A DNA stretch of 10,005 bases. It comes from Patescibacteria group bacterium. GTDB taxonomy: Bacteria; Patescibacteriota; Patescibacteriia; UBA2591; PGYQ01. Positions 1-6,308 of this stretch are shown in pieces. The DNA is taken from assembly GCA_020061725.1 (NCBI GenBank), contig JAGUXS010000033.1:1-10005 (forward strand), written 5' to 3'. Numbering within the stretch: the first letter of the stretch is position 1; each line of letters starts with the position of its first letter. Under the pieces are notes generated by a model that was not told the origin of the DNA, did not search any database, and saw only the letters and a program-made list of their open reading frames with translations. The position numbers were made by a program, and so were the translations under genes.

Positions 1-126
1 ATCTATTATTGGTTGATCTTTATCTGTTTCTGGAGTTATTTTTGAAGATTGTGAAACATAAATTCCAATAATAACAATAATAATAACCACAATAATTCCA
101 ATTAAAATATACATTTTTTTAGTCAT
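1..126 (-). CDS. N-terminal fragment of a membrane-anchored protein (runs off left edge)
   Basis: A minus-strand reading frame opens at the ATG at 126-124 and stays open for 42 codons to the window edge. Residues 1-5 are MTKKM, followed by an unbroken run of Ile, Val, Leu and Gly (about residues 6-25), then a polar stretch with SQSSK, TPETDKDQ. This looks like a short cytoplasmic positive N-terminus, one membrane helix and an extracytoplasmic Thr/Pro/Asp-rich linker, as in type II anchored or secreted proteins. No signal peptidase motif is evident. Met5 is an alternative start. No Shine-Dalgarno is visible. The function cannot be named because the domain that would define it lies outside the window. 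Confidence 0.6.
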   Translation of the reverse strand, partial: MTKKMYILIGIIVVIIIVIIGIYVSQSSKITPETDKDQPIID

Positions 127-149
127 ATATTTATTTAAAAAATAAATAA

Positions 150-176
150 AAAATAAATTTAGATTAAAATTGTCAA
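150..176 (-). promoter_or_regulatory. Possible promoter for the left-edge membrane protein gene
   Basis: On the minus strand a perfect TTGACA (plus 171-176) is followed after 15 nt by TATTTT (plus 150-155), about 25 nt before the ATG at 126. The -35 box is consensus, but the -10 box is poor and the spacer short. In such AT-rich DNA this is only a candidate. Confidence 0.25.
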
Positions 177-311
177 GGCCGACCTTTAAATTTTAGCTTG
201 ATTAATTTTATCTAATATTCTTCTATAGCTTAATTTAAAGTTTAATATATTTTTTAAAAAAATACAACTGTTTTTAATTTAACACTTAACTAAAAGTTAA
301 AAGCTAATTTA

Positions 312-384
312 TAGCGGTGGAGGGATTTGAACCCCCGACACAAGGATTATGATTCCTCTGCTCTAACCACTGAGCTACACCGCC
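312..384 (-). tRNA. tRNA with CAU anticodon, probably elongator tRNA-Met
   Basis: The 73-nt cloverleaf reads on the minus strand with acceptor GGCGGTG/CACCGCT, D arm GCTC-AGTGGTTA-GAGC, anticodon arm GAGGA-ATCATAA-TCCTT, variable GTGTC, T arm GGGGG-TTCAAAT-CCCTC and discriminator A73. The loop gives anticodon CAT. CCA is not encoded. CAU can be elongator Met, initiator Met or lysidine-modified Ile2. The normal first acceptor pair argues against initiator. The 4-69 and 5-68 pairs are G-C rather than the C-G recognised by TilS, which favours elongator Met. The D-loop and the CATAAT stretch do resemble Ile2, so that option is not excluded. Confidence 0.93.
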
Positions 385-400
385 TTAAAATTTAAAATTA

Positions 401-430
401 AGAATGCAGAATTAAGAATGCAGAATTAAT
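401..430 (+). repeat. Left arm of a perfect 30-bp inverted repeat (pairs with 809-838)
   Basis: The segment contains the unit AGAATGCAGAATTA twice in tandem. Its exact reverse complement lies at 809-838, across the tRNA-Lys gene and at the 3' end of tsaC. The left copy lies in the gap between the two tRNA genes. Confidence 0.85.
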
Positions 431-543
431 CTTAAGAAATTAGAAATTTAAATTTTAGATTTAAAATTTATGTTAATTATTTTTTTGTGTTCTTGTGTTT
501 TTTTCATTTTTACATTTTGAACTTTGAATTTTTAACTTAATTG

Positions 544-616
544 TCCGCTCACCAGGACTCGAACCTGGGACCATCTCCTTAAGAGGGAGTTGCTCTACCA
601 ACTGAGCTATGAGCGG
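544..616 (-). tRNA. tRNA-Lys (CUU)
   Basis: The 73-nt cloverleaf reads on the minus strand: acceptor CCGCTCA/TGAGCGG, D arm GCTC-AGTTGGTA-GAGC, anticodon arm ACTCC-CTCTTAA-GGAGA with an A-A mismatch at its first pair, variable TGGTC, T arm CCAGG-TTCGAGT-CCTGG, discriminator A73. The anticodon is CTT, reading AAG as lysine. No CCA is encoded. It lies 159 nt upstream of the CAU tRNA on the same strand; the gap holds one arm of the 30-bp inverted repeat and AT-rich words, so co-transcription is possible but unproven. Confidence 0.96.
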
Positions 617-642
617 AAAAAATATAAATGTAGAATGTAATG

Positions 643-670
643 AATATAACATTGATATGACAACTGACAA
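643..670 (-). promoter_or_regulatory. Candidate promoter for tRNA-Lys
   Basis: On the minus strand TTGTCA (plus 665-670, 5 of 6 to consensus) is followed after 16 nt by TATATT (plus 643-648, 5 of 6). Transcription would begin near 636, leaving a ~20-nt leader before the tRNA 5' end at 616. Confidence 0.5.
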
Positions 671-789
671 ATTTATTTCCTATTTAAACAACACAGAATT
701 TCATTATTCTTTTTTTAATCGTCAAGGATTTGATATCTATTTTAATCTTTGGCTGTTTTTCTTTTTTCCCCTCATTCCAATTTCTTCAT

Positions 790-1449
790 TTAATTTTTTT
801 TTCTAAAAATTAATTCTGCATTCTTAATTCTGCATTCTATTGTTCCTTGCCTTAAAATTTTTAATTTTCCGTCAATAATTTCAATCACAGTTGATGGTTT
901 AATTTTTGGGAGTTTTCCGATGTCTAAAATCAAATCAATTTTTTTTATATTTTTAAATTGTTTTAAAATTTCTTGTTTAGAATAACATTCTGGTTTATTA
1001 GAAATATTAGCCGAAGTGGTCGTAATTGGCTTGTTAAATTTTTTAACTAATTCCAAAGCTATTTTATTATTTGGCATTCTGATGCCAATTTTTCTTTTTT
1101 TAGCTGTAAGAATATTTGGTAATTTATAAATACTTTTCTTTTTTTTAACTATTAGCGTCAAAGGTCCGGGCAAGTTTTTTTTAAATAATTTTTTGGTTTG
1201 AAAATTGAATTCCCCAATTTCTTGGGCCATTTTAAAATTTTTTACAATTACAGAAATTGGGGTTTTAAAATCCCTTTCTTTTAAAGCAATTAATTTTTTA
1301 ATGGCTTTTTTGTTTGTTGCGTCAACGCCAATGCCATAACATGTGTCGGTTGGATAAATTATTATCCCTCCATTTTTTAAAATTTTAATCGCTTTTTTAA
1401 TATTGCCCTTCGTCTTTTGGATTTTTTTAAAATTAATTGAACAAAACAT
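790..1449 (-). CDS. tsaC: Threonylcarbamoyl-AMP synthase (TsaC/Sua5/YrdC family)
   Basis: The enzyme makes L-threonylcarbamoyl-AMP from threonine, bicarbonate and ATP, the first step of t6A37 formation in ANN-decoding tRNAs; it acts in the cytoplasm with TsaD and TsaB. The 219-residue protein is one YrdC domain: YPTDTCYGIGVDA at 32-44, the basic KERDFKTP at 57-64, PGPLTLI at 94-100, RMPNN at 124-128, TSANIS at 145-150 and PSTVIEI at 185-191. It lacks the extra C-terminal Sua5 domain. The family fold should end near RQGTI (200-204). Residues 205-213 are encoded by one arm of the 30-bp inverted repeat (809-838), so the tail looks acquired by repeat insertion. The start is the only Met near the N-terminus; no Shine-Dalgarno is visible. 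The gene stands alone, though t6A is needed on the neighbouring tRNA-Lys. Confidence 0.93.
   Translation of the reverse strand: MFCSINFKKIQKTKGNIKKAIKILKNGGIIIYPTDTCYGIGVDATNKKAIKKLIALKERDFKTPISVIVKNFKMAQEIGEFNFQTKKLFKKNLPGPLTLIVKKKKSIYKLPNILTAKKRKIGIRMPNNKIALELVKKFNKPITTTSANISNKPECYSKQEILKQFKNIKKIDLILDIGKLPKIKPSTVIEIIDGKLKILRQGTIECRIKNAELIFRKKN
809..838 (-). repeat. Right arm of the 30-bp inverted repeat, inside the tsaC 3' end
   Basis: Exact reverse complement of 401-430. Read on the minus strand it is in frame with tsaC and encodes ECRIKNAEL, just before the stop at 790-792. Confidence 0.85.
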
Positions 1450-1472
1450 ATAAATAAAGAATTAACCAATAA

Positions 1473-1600
1473 CTAAACTTTGGCAAATTTTATTAATTTC
1501 TCTTAAATAAGCCATTTTATTTTTTAAATAAAAAAATTATTTTGGCTAAAATAAAAAATTTTATAATATTGTTCAGAATTTTTGCTAAAGTTTAGCAATA
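1473..1600. repeat. AT-rich intergenic block bounded by inverted repeats
   Basis: CTAAACTTTGGCAAA at 1473-1487 and its reverse complement at 1581-1595 (14 of 15 matching) bracket about 120 nt in the gap between the permease stop and the tsaC start. The right end (about 1563-1600) also has an inverted homologue at 3773-3810. The layout resembles a small non-coding mobile element or a decayed intergenic repeat. No gene is seen in this gap. Confidence 0.4.
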
Positions 1601-1615
1601 ATAAAAGTGAGGGGT

Positions 1616-2776
1616 TTATTTTGAATCAACATAATATAACAAAGAATATAGGCCAGCAATAAAAAAAATAATAGTCCAAATCCAAAATCCAACGCCACAA
1701 AAAGTAAATAATAAAAATGCGATAAGAGCGATGGATATTTTCCCAATAGTCAAAGATTGCTCAAAAAATATAGCATATTTTAAAGTTCCGTATTGATTAG
1801 CCATTTTATAAGTGTGAGCTGTTAAAGGAATGAAGATTCCAGAGCGAAAAATTCTAGCAAAAAGTTCTATTATAAAAATTCCGGAAATGTTTTTTATAAA
1901 TCCTCTAATTATCCAAAAAATAAAATAAGGGAATAAACTTTTTCTAAGTATTCTTTTTCCATTTCCATTGTCAAAAGAATAACCAATATAAAATGTGGCA
2001 AAAACGCTCACTAAAATAGATAAAGAAACCACCCCGCCGAGAATAGAATAATTTTTTATAATTAAAAAAATAAAAATAGGCCACAAAACCAAATTAATTA
2101 ATTCTTCTCCTATGCCAATAAATTTCCACATATTTTTTTTATTTTCTTTAGAAAATAAACGTTTAAAACAATCTTTATAAGAGAATTTTTGAGAAATAAA
2201 TTTTTCTTTTGTTGTAAAAAGAGGAATAATTGAAACAAAAAGAATGCAGGAGACAATAATAAACAAAACATTAAATCCAAAAGAAGCGATAATTAATCCC
2301 CCAATAAACGGACCAATTACCCCAATCAATAAGCCTATTATTTTAAGAGCGCCAATTTCTTTGCCTATTTGTTCTTTAATTCCATATTTGGCAAAATTAG
2401 CGTGATAACTCGGCCAATATAACATTTTATAAATAACTAAAAAAACAGGGGCGATAAAAATAAAAAAAGAATAAAAAGAAATTAGATAAAGACTTAAAAA
2501 ATATAAAATACAAAATGGAATAGAAAGAAAGATTGAATGTTCAAAACCAAAATAATTAATAATTTTGCCACTTAAAGGAATTATAAAAAAGAATATCAAA
2601 TAAACAGAAATAAAAAAAAGGAGAATTTGCGGTATTGAAAATCCTAATTTAAAAAGATAGATGGGTTCAAAAAGAGAAATCATTGAAAGCGCAAAAGTTT
2701 GAATTGAAACAGTAATATAAAACTCGCCAATTTCTCTTTTTAAAAAAGAGGGAAAAATTTTTGCAATATTAAACAT
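1616..2776 (-). CDS. Major facilitator superfamily-type permease, substrate unknown
   Basis: The 386-residue protein is almost entirely hydrophobic, with about 11-12 predicted membrane helices split by a basic loop (about residues 189-218, rich in Lys, Phe and Ser). GKIINYFGFEHS near residues 70-81 occupies the position of MFS motif A after helix 2, and a second positive loop (DNGNGKRILRK) lies in the matching place of the C-terminal half. This is the two-times-six layout of MFS carriers in the inner membrane. No substrate signature is visible. A good AAGGAG lies upstream, but 17 nt from the ATG, too far for a normal ribosome site. The gene appears monocistronic, with its own TATAAT box at 2811-2816. 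The fold call is firmer than any transport role. Confidence 0.75.
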   Translation of the reverse strand: MFNIAKIFPSFLKREIGEFYITVSIQTFALSMISLFEPIYLFKLGFSIPQILLFFISVYLIFFFIIPLSGKIINYFGFEHSIFLSIPFCILYFLSLYLISFYSFFIFIAPVFLVIYKMLYWPSYHANFAKYGIKEQIGKEIGALKIIGLLIGVIGPFIGGLIIASFGFNVLFIIVSCILFVSIIPLFTTKEKFISQKFSYKDCFKRLFSKENKKNMWKFIGIGEELINLVLWPIFIFLIIKNYSILGGVVSLSILVSVFATFYIGYSFDNGNGKRILRKSLFPYFIFWIIRGFIKNISGIFIIELFARIFRSGIFIPLTAHTYKMANQYGTLKYAIFFEQSLTIGKISIALIAFLLFTFCGVGFWIWTIIFFIAGLYSLLYYVDSK

Positions 2777-2790
2777 ATTTAATTGTAGTC

Positions 2791-2915
2791 TGACTCCTTA
2801 ACTGAGAGAAATTATACTTTTTAGCTAAAATTAACACAAAATCATTACATAGGGTGTTTATTGTAATAAATTTTTTGGCTAAGATTAGCCTAAATTTAAT
2901 GTTTTTTGAAATTAG
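2791..2915 (-). promoter_or_regulatory. Permease promoter region, copy A of a duplicated ~120-bp block
   Basis: On the minus strand TATAAT (plus 2811-2816) follows a weak -35 (TTGTGT, plus 2834-2839) by 17 nt. Transcription would start near 2804, giving a ~28-nt leader for the permease. The surrounding ~120 bp aligns at roughly 75-80% by eye with 3377-3502 upstream of rplT, including TATAAT at the same place. Confidence 0.5.
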
Positions 2916-2919
2916 TGAA

Positions 2920-2952
2920 GGTTATTAAAAAATCCATTTTTATGGATTTTTT
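2920..2952 (-). terminator. Rho-independent terminator of rplT, overlapping its stop codon
   Basis: AAAAAATCCAT at 2927-2937 and ATGGATTTTTT at 2942-2952 form an 11-bp stem with a 4-nt loop. On the minus strand the stem ends in a run of T and follows directly on the rplT stop (2951-2953). Confidence 0.8.
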
Positions 2953-3301
2953 ATTTGTTTGTAACTTTTTTAACAATTTTTTCAAAAATTGGAGGATGAT
3001 TTTGAGCTAAATCTGAAAGAATTTTACGATCTAATTCTATTTTATTTTTTTTAAGAAAACCAATAAATTTACTGTAAGATAATCCAAGCATTTTAACAGC
3101 GGCGCTAATACGAATTTGCCACAATCCACGCATTGTTCGTTTTTTATTTTTTCTATCTCTATAGGCAAAAACTCCAGCTTTATTAATAGCTGTTTTTGCT
3201 AATTTTATTAAATTTTTTCGACCCCATTTATATCCTTTTGTCTGTTTTAAAATATTTTTTCTATGTTTTACATGGGTAACCCCTCGTTTAACTCTTGGCA
3301 T
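2951..3301 (-). CDS. rplT: 50S ribosomal protein bL20
   Basis: bL20 binds domains I/II of 23S rRNA early in large-subunit assembly; in several bacteria it also represses its own mRNA. The 116-residue length is typical. The basic N-terminal extension begins MPRVKRGVT, followed by the family core AYRDRKNKKRTMRGLWQIRI (residues 46-65), GLSYSKFI (73-80) and the globular end with ELDRKILSDLA (89-99). Start: ATG giving MPRVKRG, the family N-terminus; no Shine-Dalgarno is seen. The usual partners infC and rpmI are absent upstream; the gene follows 5S rRNA by about 275 nt on the same strand. Its leader contains TATAAT at 3394-3399. A terminator overlaps the stop. Confidence 0.97.
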   Translation of the reverse strand: MPRVKRGVTHVKHRKNILKQTKGYKWGRKNLIKLAKTAINKAGVFAYRDRKNKKRTMRGLWQIRISAAVKMLGLSYSKFIGFLKKNKIELDRKILSDLAQNHPPIFEKIVKKVTNK

Positions 3302-3376
3302 AATAGAAAACGCAAAATTTAAAACGTAAATAAAAAATTATTGTATTTTTTGTTAGCTAATAAATTTCTAAATCAA

Positions 3377-3502
3377 ACTCTTCACTGAAAAAAATTATAC
3401 CCCTTAACTAAAAAATATAAAATCATCATACAGAATGTTTCTTGTAAAAAATTTTTTAGCTAAAATAACCTAAAATTTAATATTTTTTAAATTTATATTT
3501 TG
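3377..3502 (-). promoter_or_regulatory. rplT promoter/leader region, copy B of a duplicated ~120-bp block
   Basis: TATAAT reads on the minus strand at plus 3394-3399, with no convincing -35. Transcription would begin near 3387 and give a ~85-nt rplT leader. The block aligns with 2791-2915; shared words include ATTATAC, AAAATCAT and AATTTTTT(A/G)GCTAA. The remaining 3302-3570 sequence is AT-rich; I see no rpmI or other gene in it. Confidence 0.45.
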
Positions 3503-3577
3503 TATTTACTTATAAATAATTATTAACATTAAGAGATTTAATTGTTAAATTTATTATGTCTAATATTGATGTTTAGT

Positions 3578-3695
3578 ATCTTCGGCACTGACCTACTTTC
3601 CCATGATAAATCAAAGTATCATCGGCGCTGACGAGCTTGACTTCTGAGTTCGGGATGGAATCAGGTATAACCTCGTCGCTAGAAGCGCCGAAGAT
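3578..3695 (-). rRNA. rrf: 5S ribosomal RNA
   Basis: The minus strand carries the conserved 5S core CCGAACTCAGAAGT, followed by the GTCAGCGCCGATGAT segment and the 3' part GGGAAAGTAGGTC, in standard order and spacing. Helix I closes with TCTTCGGC/GCCGAAGA, and the pairing continues outward to 16 bp (3571-3586 with 3687-3702), which probably forms a processing stem. The exact ends are inferred by alignment with the E. coli gene from memory and may be off by a few bases. It follows the 23S gene by about 300 nt on the same strand. Confidence 0.94.
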
Positions 3696-3702
3696 ACTAA
3701 AC

Positions 3703-3979
3703 ACCAACAAATAAAAAAATAAAAATTTTATAAATCTTCATTTTTTTATTTTCAATTAATTGGTTAATCAATAACCAAATTTTGGTAAAAATTTTGAACA
3801 ATATTATAAATATTAGTCAAAAAATTTATTTAAAATAAATGGTTTGTTTAAAAGAAATTAATAAAATTTACTAAAATTAATCAATAAATATTATTTTAAT
3901 AATTTTCACTTAAAGATAAAATATCTAAAAGATAAAATATCTAATTGATATTTATCTTTAATAAAAAACTAATTTTAAG
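3703..3979. other. 23S-5S spacer, no gene, several repeats
   Basis: This AT-rich spacer has no ORF or tRNA. It holds an inverted relative (3773-3810) of the sequence at 1563-1600 and a perfect tandem 16-mer, AAAGATAAAATATCTA, at 3912-3927 and 3928-3943. The 16-mer is followed by a near-complement at 3946-3960, so a stem-loop can form in the transcript. Confidence 0.6.
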
Positions 3980-4002
3980 TCCTAATTAGAGTCAAAATAT
4001 AT
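3980..4002 (-). other. 3' arm of the 23S rRNA processing stem
   Basis: Pairs with 8787-8809 over 23 consecutive base pairs (two of them G-T), joining sequences 4.8 kb apart. This is the expected long stem that brings the 23S ends together for cleavage by RNase III; the mature 3' end (about 3995) lies inside it. Confidence 0.8.
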
Positions 4003-4284
4003 GTTAATTGATCGATTAGTACTCCTCGGCTCAACCCCTTACAGGGCTTACACCTAGAGCCTATCAAGGTCATAATCTCTGACCGATCTAAATGAAATTT
4101 AATCTTAAAGAGAGCTTCACGCTTATATGCTTTCAGCGTTTATCTCTTCCGAACGTAGCTACCCAGCAATGCCCTTGGTGGACAACTGGATCACTAGAGG
4201 TTCGTCCTTCCCGGTCTTCTCATACTAGGGAAAGAACTTTTCAAATTTCGACGTTCACAGCAGATAGGAGACCGAACTGTCTCG

Positions 4285-4319
<35 letters not shown>

Positions 4320-4350
4320 TGGCGAACAGCCAAACCCTTGGGAGCTTCTT

Positions 4351-4400
<50 letters not shown>

Positions 4401-4619
4401 CTATGGACGCTTGGACGCGATAAGCCTGTTATCCCCAGAGTAGCTTTTATCCGTTGAGCTTCCACCTTCCTAAATAGGATGGTCGGATCACTAAGTTCCT
4501 CTTTCGAGACTGATTGACTTGTAGGTCTTTCAGTAAAGCTGGCTTATGCCTTTACACAATCAATCCGATTTCTATCCGGATCTAGCCAACCTTTGTAAAC
4601 GCCTCCGTTACTTTTTGGG

Positions 4620-5050
4620 CAAATTGTTAATTTAATTTACAAGATATTTAATATATATATATGACTTTCTATAAAATTAAATCTTTAATGTAAAACATTA
4701 AAGTCTCTATGTTGCCATAGAGTTCGGACTATATTATCCCACCTAAATTTTTACTTCATAAAAATTTTTGTGGGTTTGGCATGTAGTCTCTGAGGGATCA
4801 AAAAAATATAAAATAAATGTAAAATGCAAAATTTAAAATTAATGTATTTCACTTCGCGAAATAATTTTACTAATTTTATAAATTTACATTTTTAATTTTA
4901 CATTTTTTAGACTTCCCTGCTGATTGTCCGCATCACTTAAAAATTTTCACTATATATAATTTACTATATATATAGTATTTTAAGATCCTTGCGGATGTTC
5001 CAGCATATAGCCAAAACGCCCCCGTAATTCCACGGAAAAGAATTACCTTA
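4620..5050 (-). ncRNA. Group I intron at 23S position L2262, no ORF
   Basis: Exon 1 ends GGTTGCCT (5051) and exon 2 resumes CCCAAAAAGTAACGG (4619), restoring the H81-type hairpin that in E. coli reads CTCC-TAAAGAGTAAC-GGAG. By counting from the P-loop this is after E. coli 2262, a known group I site. The exon GCCT pairs with intron GGGC, giving the conserved U-G at the 5' splice site. The intron ends in G at 4620. Core elements on the minus strand: P near 4990 (TATGCTGGAAC), Q at 4912-4931 (GGACAATCAGCAGGGAAG), R near 4781-4796 (TCAGAGACTACATGCC) and S at 4724-4738 (ATATAGTCCGA). A P9 hairpin has a GCAA tetraloop. The P6 region is filled by about 115 nt of AT-rich hairpin rather than an endonuclease gene. 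Confidence 0.88.
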
Positions 5051-5143
5051 AGGCAACCGCCCCAGTTAAACTACCTACCAGATACTGTTTCCGTCAAACG
5101 ACAGATTAGAATTAAAATTAAACAAGGGTGGTATCTCACTGTC

Positions 5144-5165
5144 GGTCCGACTTTTACATCGGACC
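5144..5165 (-). other. Shortened L1-stalk hairpin of 23S rRNA
   Basis: Where E. coli has the bulged helices 76-78 that bind uL1, the minus strand has a simple 7-bp hairpin, GGTCCGA/TCGGACC with an 8-nt loop. About 29 nt lie between GGTGGGAGG and ATACCACCC instead of about 41. This is part of the 23S gene and is listed for its odd structure. Confidence 0.6.
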
Positions 5166-5374
5166 TCCCACCTATTCTGAACATATTTAACCTCAATCCA
5201 ATATCAAGCTATAGTAAAGCTTCATGGGGTCTTTTCGTCTAGCTGTGACTAGTGAGCATCTTTACTCACATTGCAATTTCACCGAGTCCTTTGTTAAGAC
5301 AGTTTCCAAGTTGTTATGCCATTCGTGCGGGTCGTAACTCACACGACAAGGAAATTCGCTACCATAGGACGATT

Positions 5375-6126
5375 TATTAATGTTAATCTTTTTTAGACTT
5401 CCGCTTATGCGGACTTTATGTTTCCATAAAGATCGGACTATATCATCCGCTATTTTTCTTCTCGAAAAACTCACGGTTTAGCGTATAGTCTCTGAGGATT
5501 CTCTTGAAAAATTTATAAAAAATTTTTCTATTCATATTTTCTTTTTTTGATTCGACTGATATTTAATTTTTTTTCTTAATTCAATAATTTTTTTTAAATC
5601 ATTAGAATTAAAATGTTCTTTTTTAAAAACTAAATCAGCGATTTTACAAAAAATAGAAAAATTATATTGCTTAGTGTGAGATAGAAATTTATATTTTCGA
5701 AAAAATGGTATTATTTTTTCTTGTAAAGATCTTGGATTGTTTACAACGTATATAAATAATCCATCGCTCTTTCTTTGTTGTATTTGGCCGCAACCAAAAT
5801 GTTTTTTGAATTGCGATAAAATATAACTTTCTTTTTGAGAAATATTAAAAGTTAATATCACTTGCCTTTCCATTATATGATCTGGTTTTTTTCTCAAAGA
5901 AATATTAAAGTTTCCTTCACCATCAGCAAAGCCAGTTAGATAATAAGCAATAGCTGGCTGAATATTTATTTGTTGATTCATATATTTTGAGTCTTTCCTG
6001 CTGATTGTCCCATACTCCATAACATAGAGATTATCTAAAAAATTTTCACTGCCCCTTAATAGGCTAGTATTTTTAGCTTAACAGGATATTCCAGCAAATA
6101 GCTAAATTTTATAACTACAATCATTC
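5375..6126 (-). ncRNA. Group I intron at 23S position L1917 with homing endonuclease; ends in A
   Basis: Exon 1 ends GGCGATAACTAT (6127) and exon 2 starts AATCGTCC (5374). Joined, they rebuild helix 69 with six pairs, matching E. coli base for base in length, so the site is after U1917. Exon AACTAT pairs with intron GTAGTT (U-G at the splice site), and the adjacent intron TGATT pairs with exon 2 AATCG as P10. Core: P near 6090 (TTTGCTGGAATATCC), Q at 5994-6011 (GGACAATCAGCAGGAAAG), R at 5481-5496 (TCAGAGACTATACGC), S at 5434-5446 (ATATAGTCCGA), a P8 stem CGCTA/TAGCG, and a P9 hairpin with a GAAA loop. The last intron base is A, with no G in the preceding 12 nt. The endonuclease gene sits between Q and R, in P6. 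Confidence 0.9.
5532..5981 (-). CDS. LAGLIDADG homing endonuclease in the L1917 intron
   Basis: Such enzymes cut an intronless 23S allele at or near the insertion site so that repair copies the intron in; some also help the intron fold. The protein has one LAGLIDADG motif, LTGFADGEG, with Glu in the catalytic eighth position (12-23 residues from the start), then NFNISLRKK, as in single-motif, homodimeric members. FKKHFGCGQIQ and the basic end (YQSNQKKKI) are also typical. With the start at 5981 it is 149 residues, normal for the class. A longer frame opens at ATG 6020, but its first 11 codons would lie on the intron's Q element, a catalytic RNA segment, so 5981 is preferred. No ribosome site is visible. 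Base use matches the AT-rich host. Confidence 0.9.
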   Translation of the reverse strand: MNQQINIQPAIAYYLTGFADGEGNFNISLRKKPDHIMERQVILTFNISQKESYILSQFKKHFGCGQIQQRKSDGLFIYVVNNPRSLQEKIIPFFRKYKFLSHTKQYNFSIFCKIADLVFKKEHFNSNDLKKIIELRKKIKYQSNQKKKI

Positions 6127-6308
6127 ATAGTTATCGCCGGCGTTCATCAGCGCTTCAATTCTCCGCTACCCTTTAGTAAACTAAAGTTCACGAATCCTTT
6201 TAACGTTCTGACACTGGCCAGGCATCAGCCCCTATACATCCTCTTACGAGTTAGCAGGGACCTATGTTTTTGATAAACAGTCACTTGGAATCTTTTACTG
6301 CGTCCGCC

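Noticed and set aside
312..384. CAU tRNA as initiator tRNA-fMet
   Set aside because: The first acceptor pair (G-T) and the anticodon stem without three consecutive G-C pairs do not fit an initiator.
473..806. Two 65-codon frames on opposite strands across the tRNA-Lys gene
   Set aside because: Each includes the tRNA itself and low-complexity A/T flanks.
2785..2796. AAGGAG upstream of the permease as its ribosome site
   Set aside because: It lies 17 nt from the ATG, beyond normal spacing, and no nearer in-frame start exists; left unassigned.
3912..3943. Tandem repeat as the start of a CRISPR array
   Set aside because: The two 16-mers abut with no spacer and no further units or cas genes.
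5262..5474. Open frame of 70 codons on the minus strand
   Set aside because: It spans the 23S exon and the 3' core of the L1917 intron (R, S, P9), so the sequence is explained by RNA.
5532..5534. TGA read as Gly or Trp (codes 25 or 4) at the end of the endonuclease
   Set aside because: The protein already has normal length, and reading through would translate the intron core; no other TGA codon interrupts a recognisable protein in the window.
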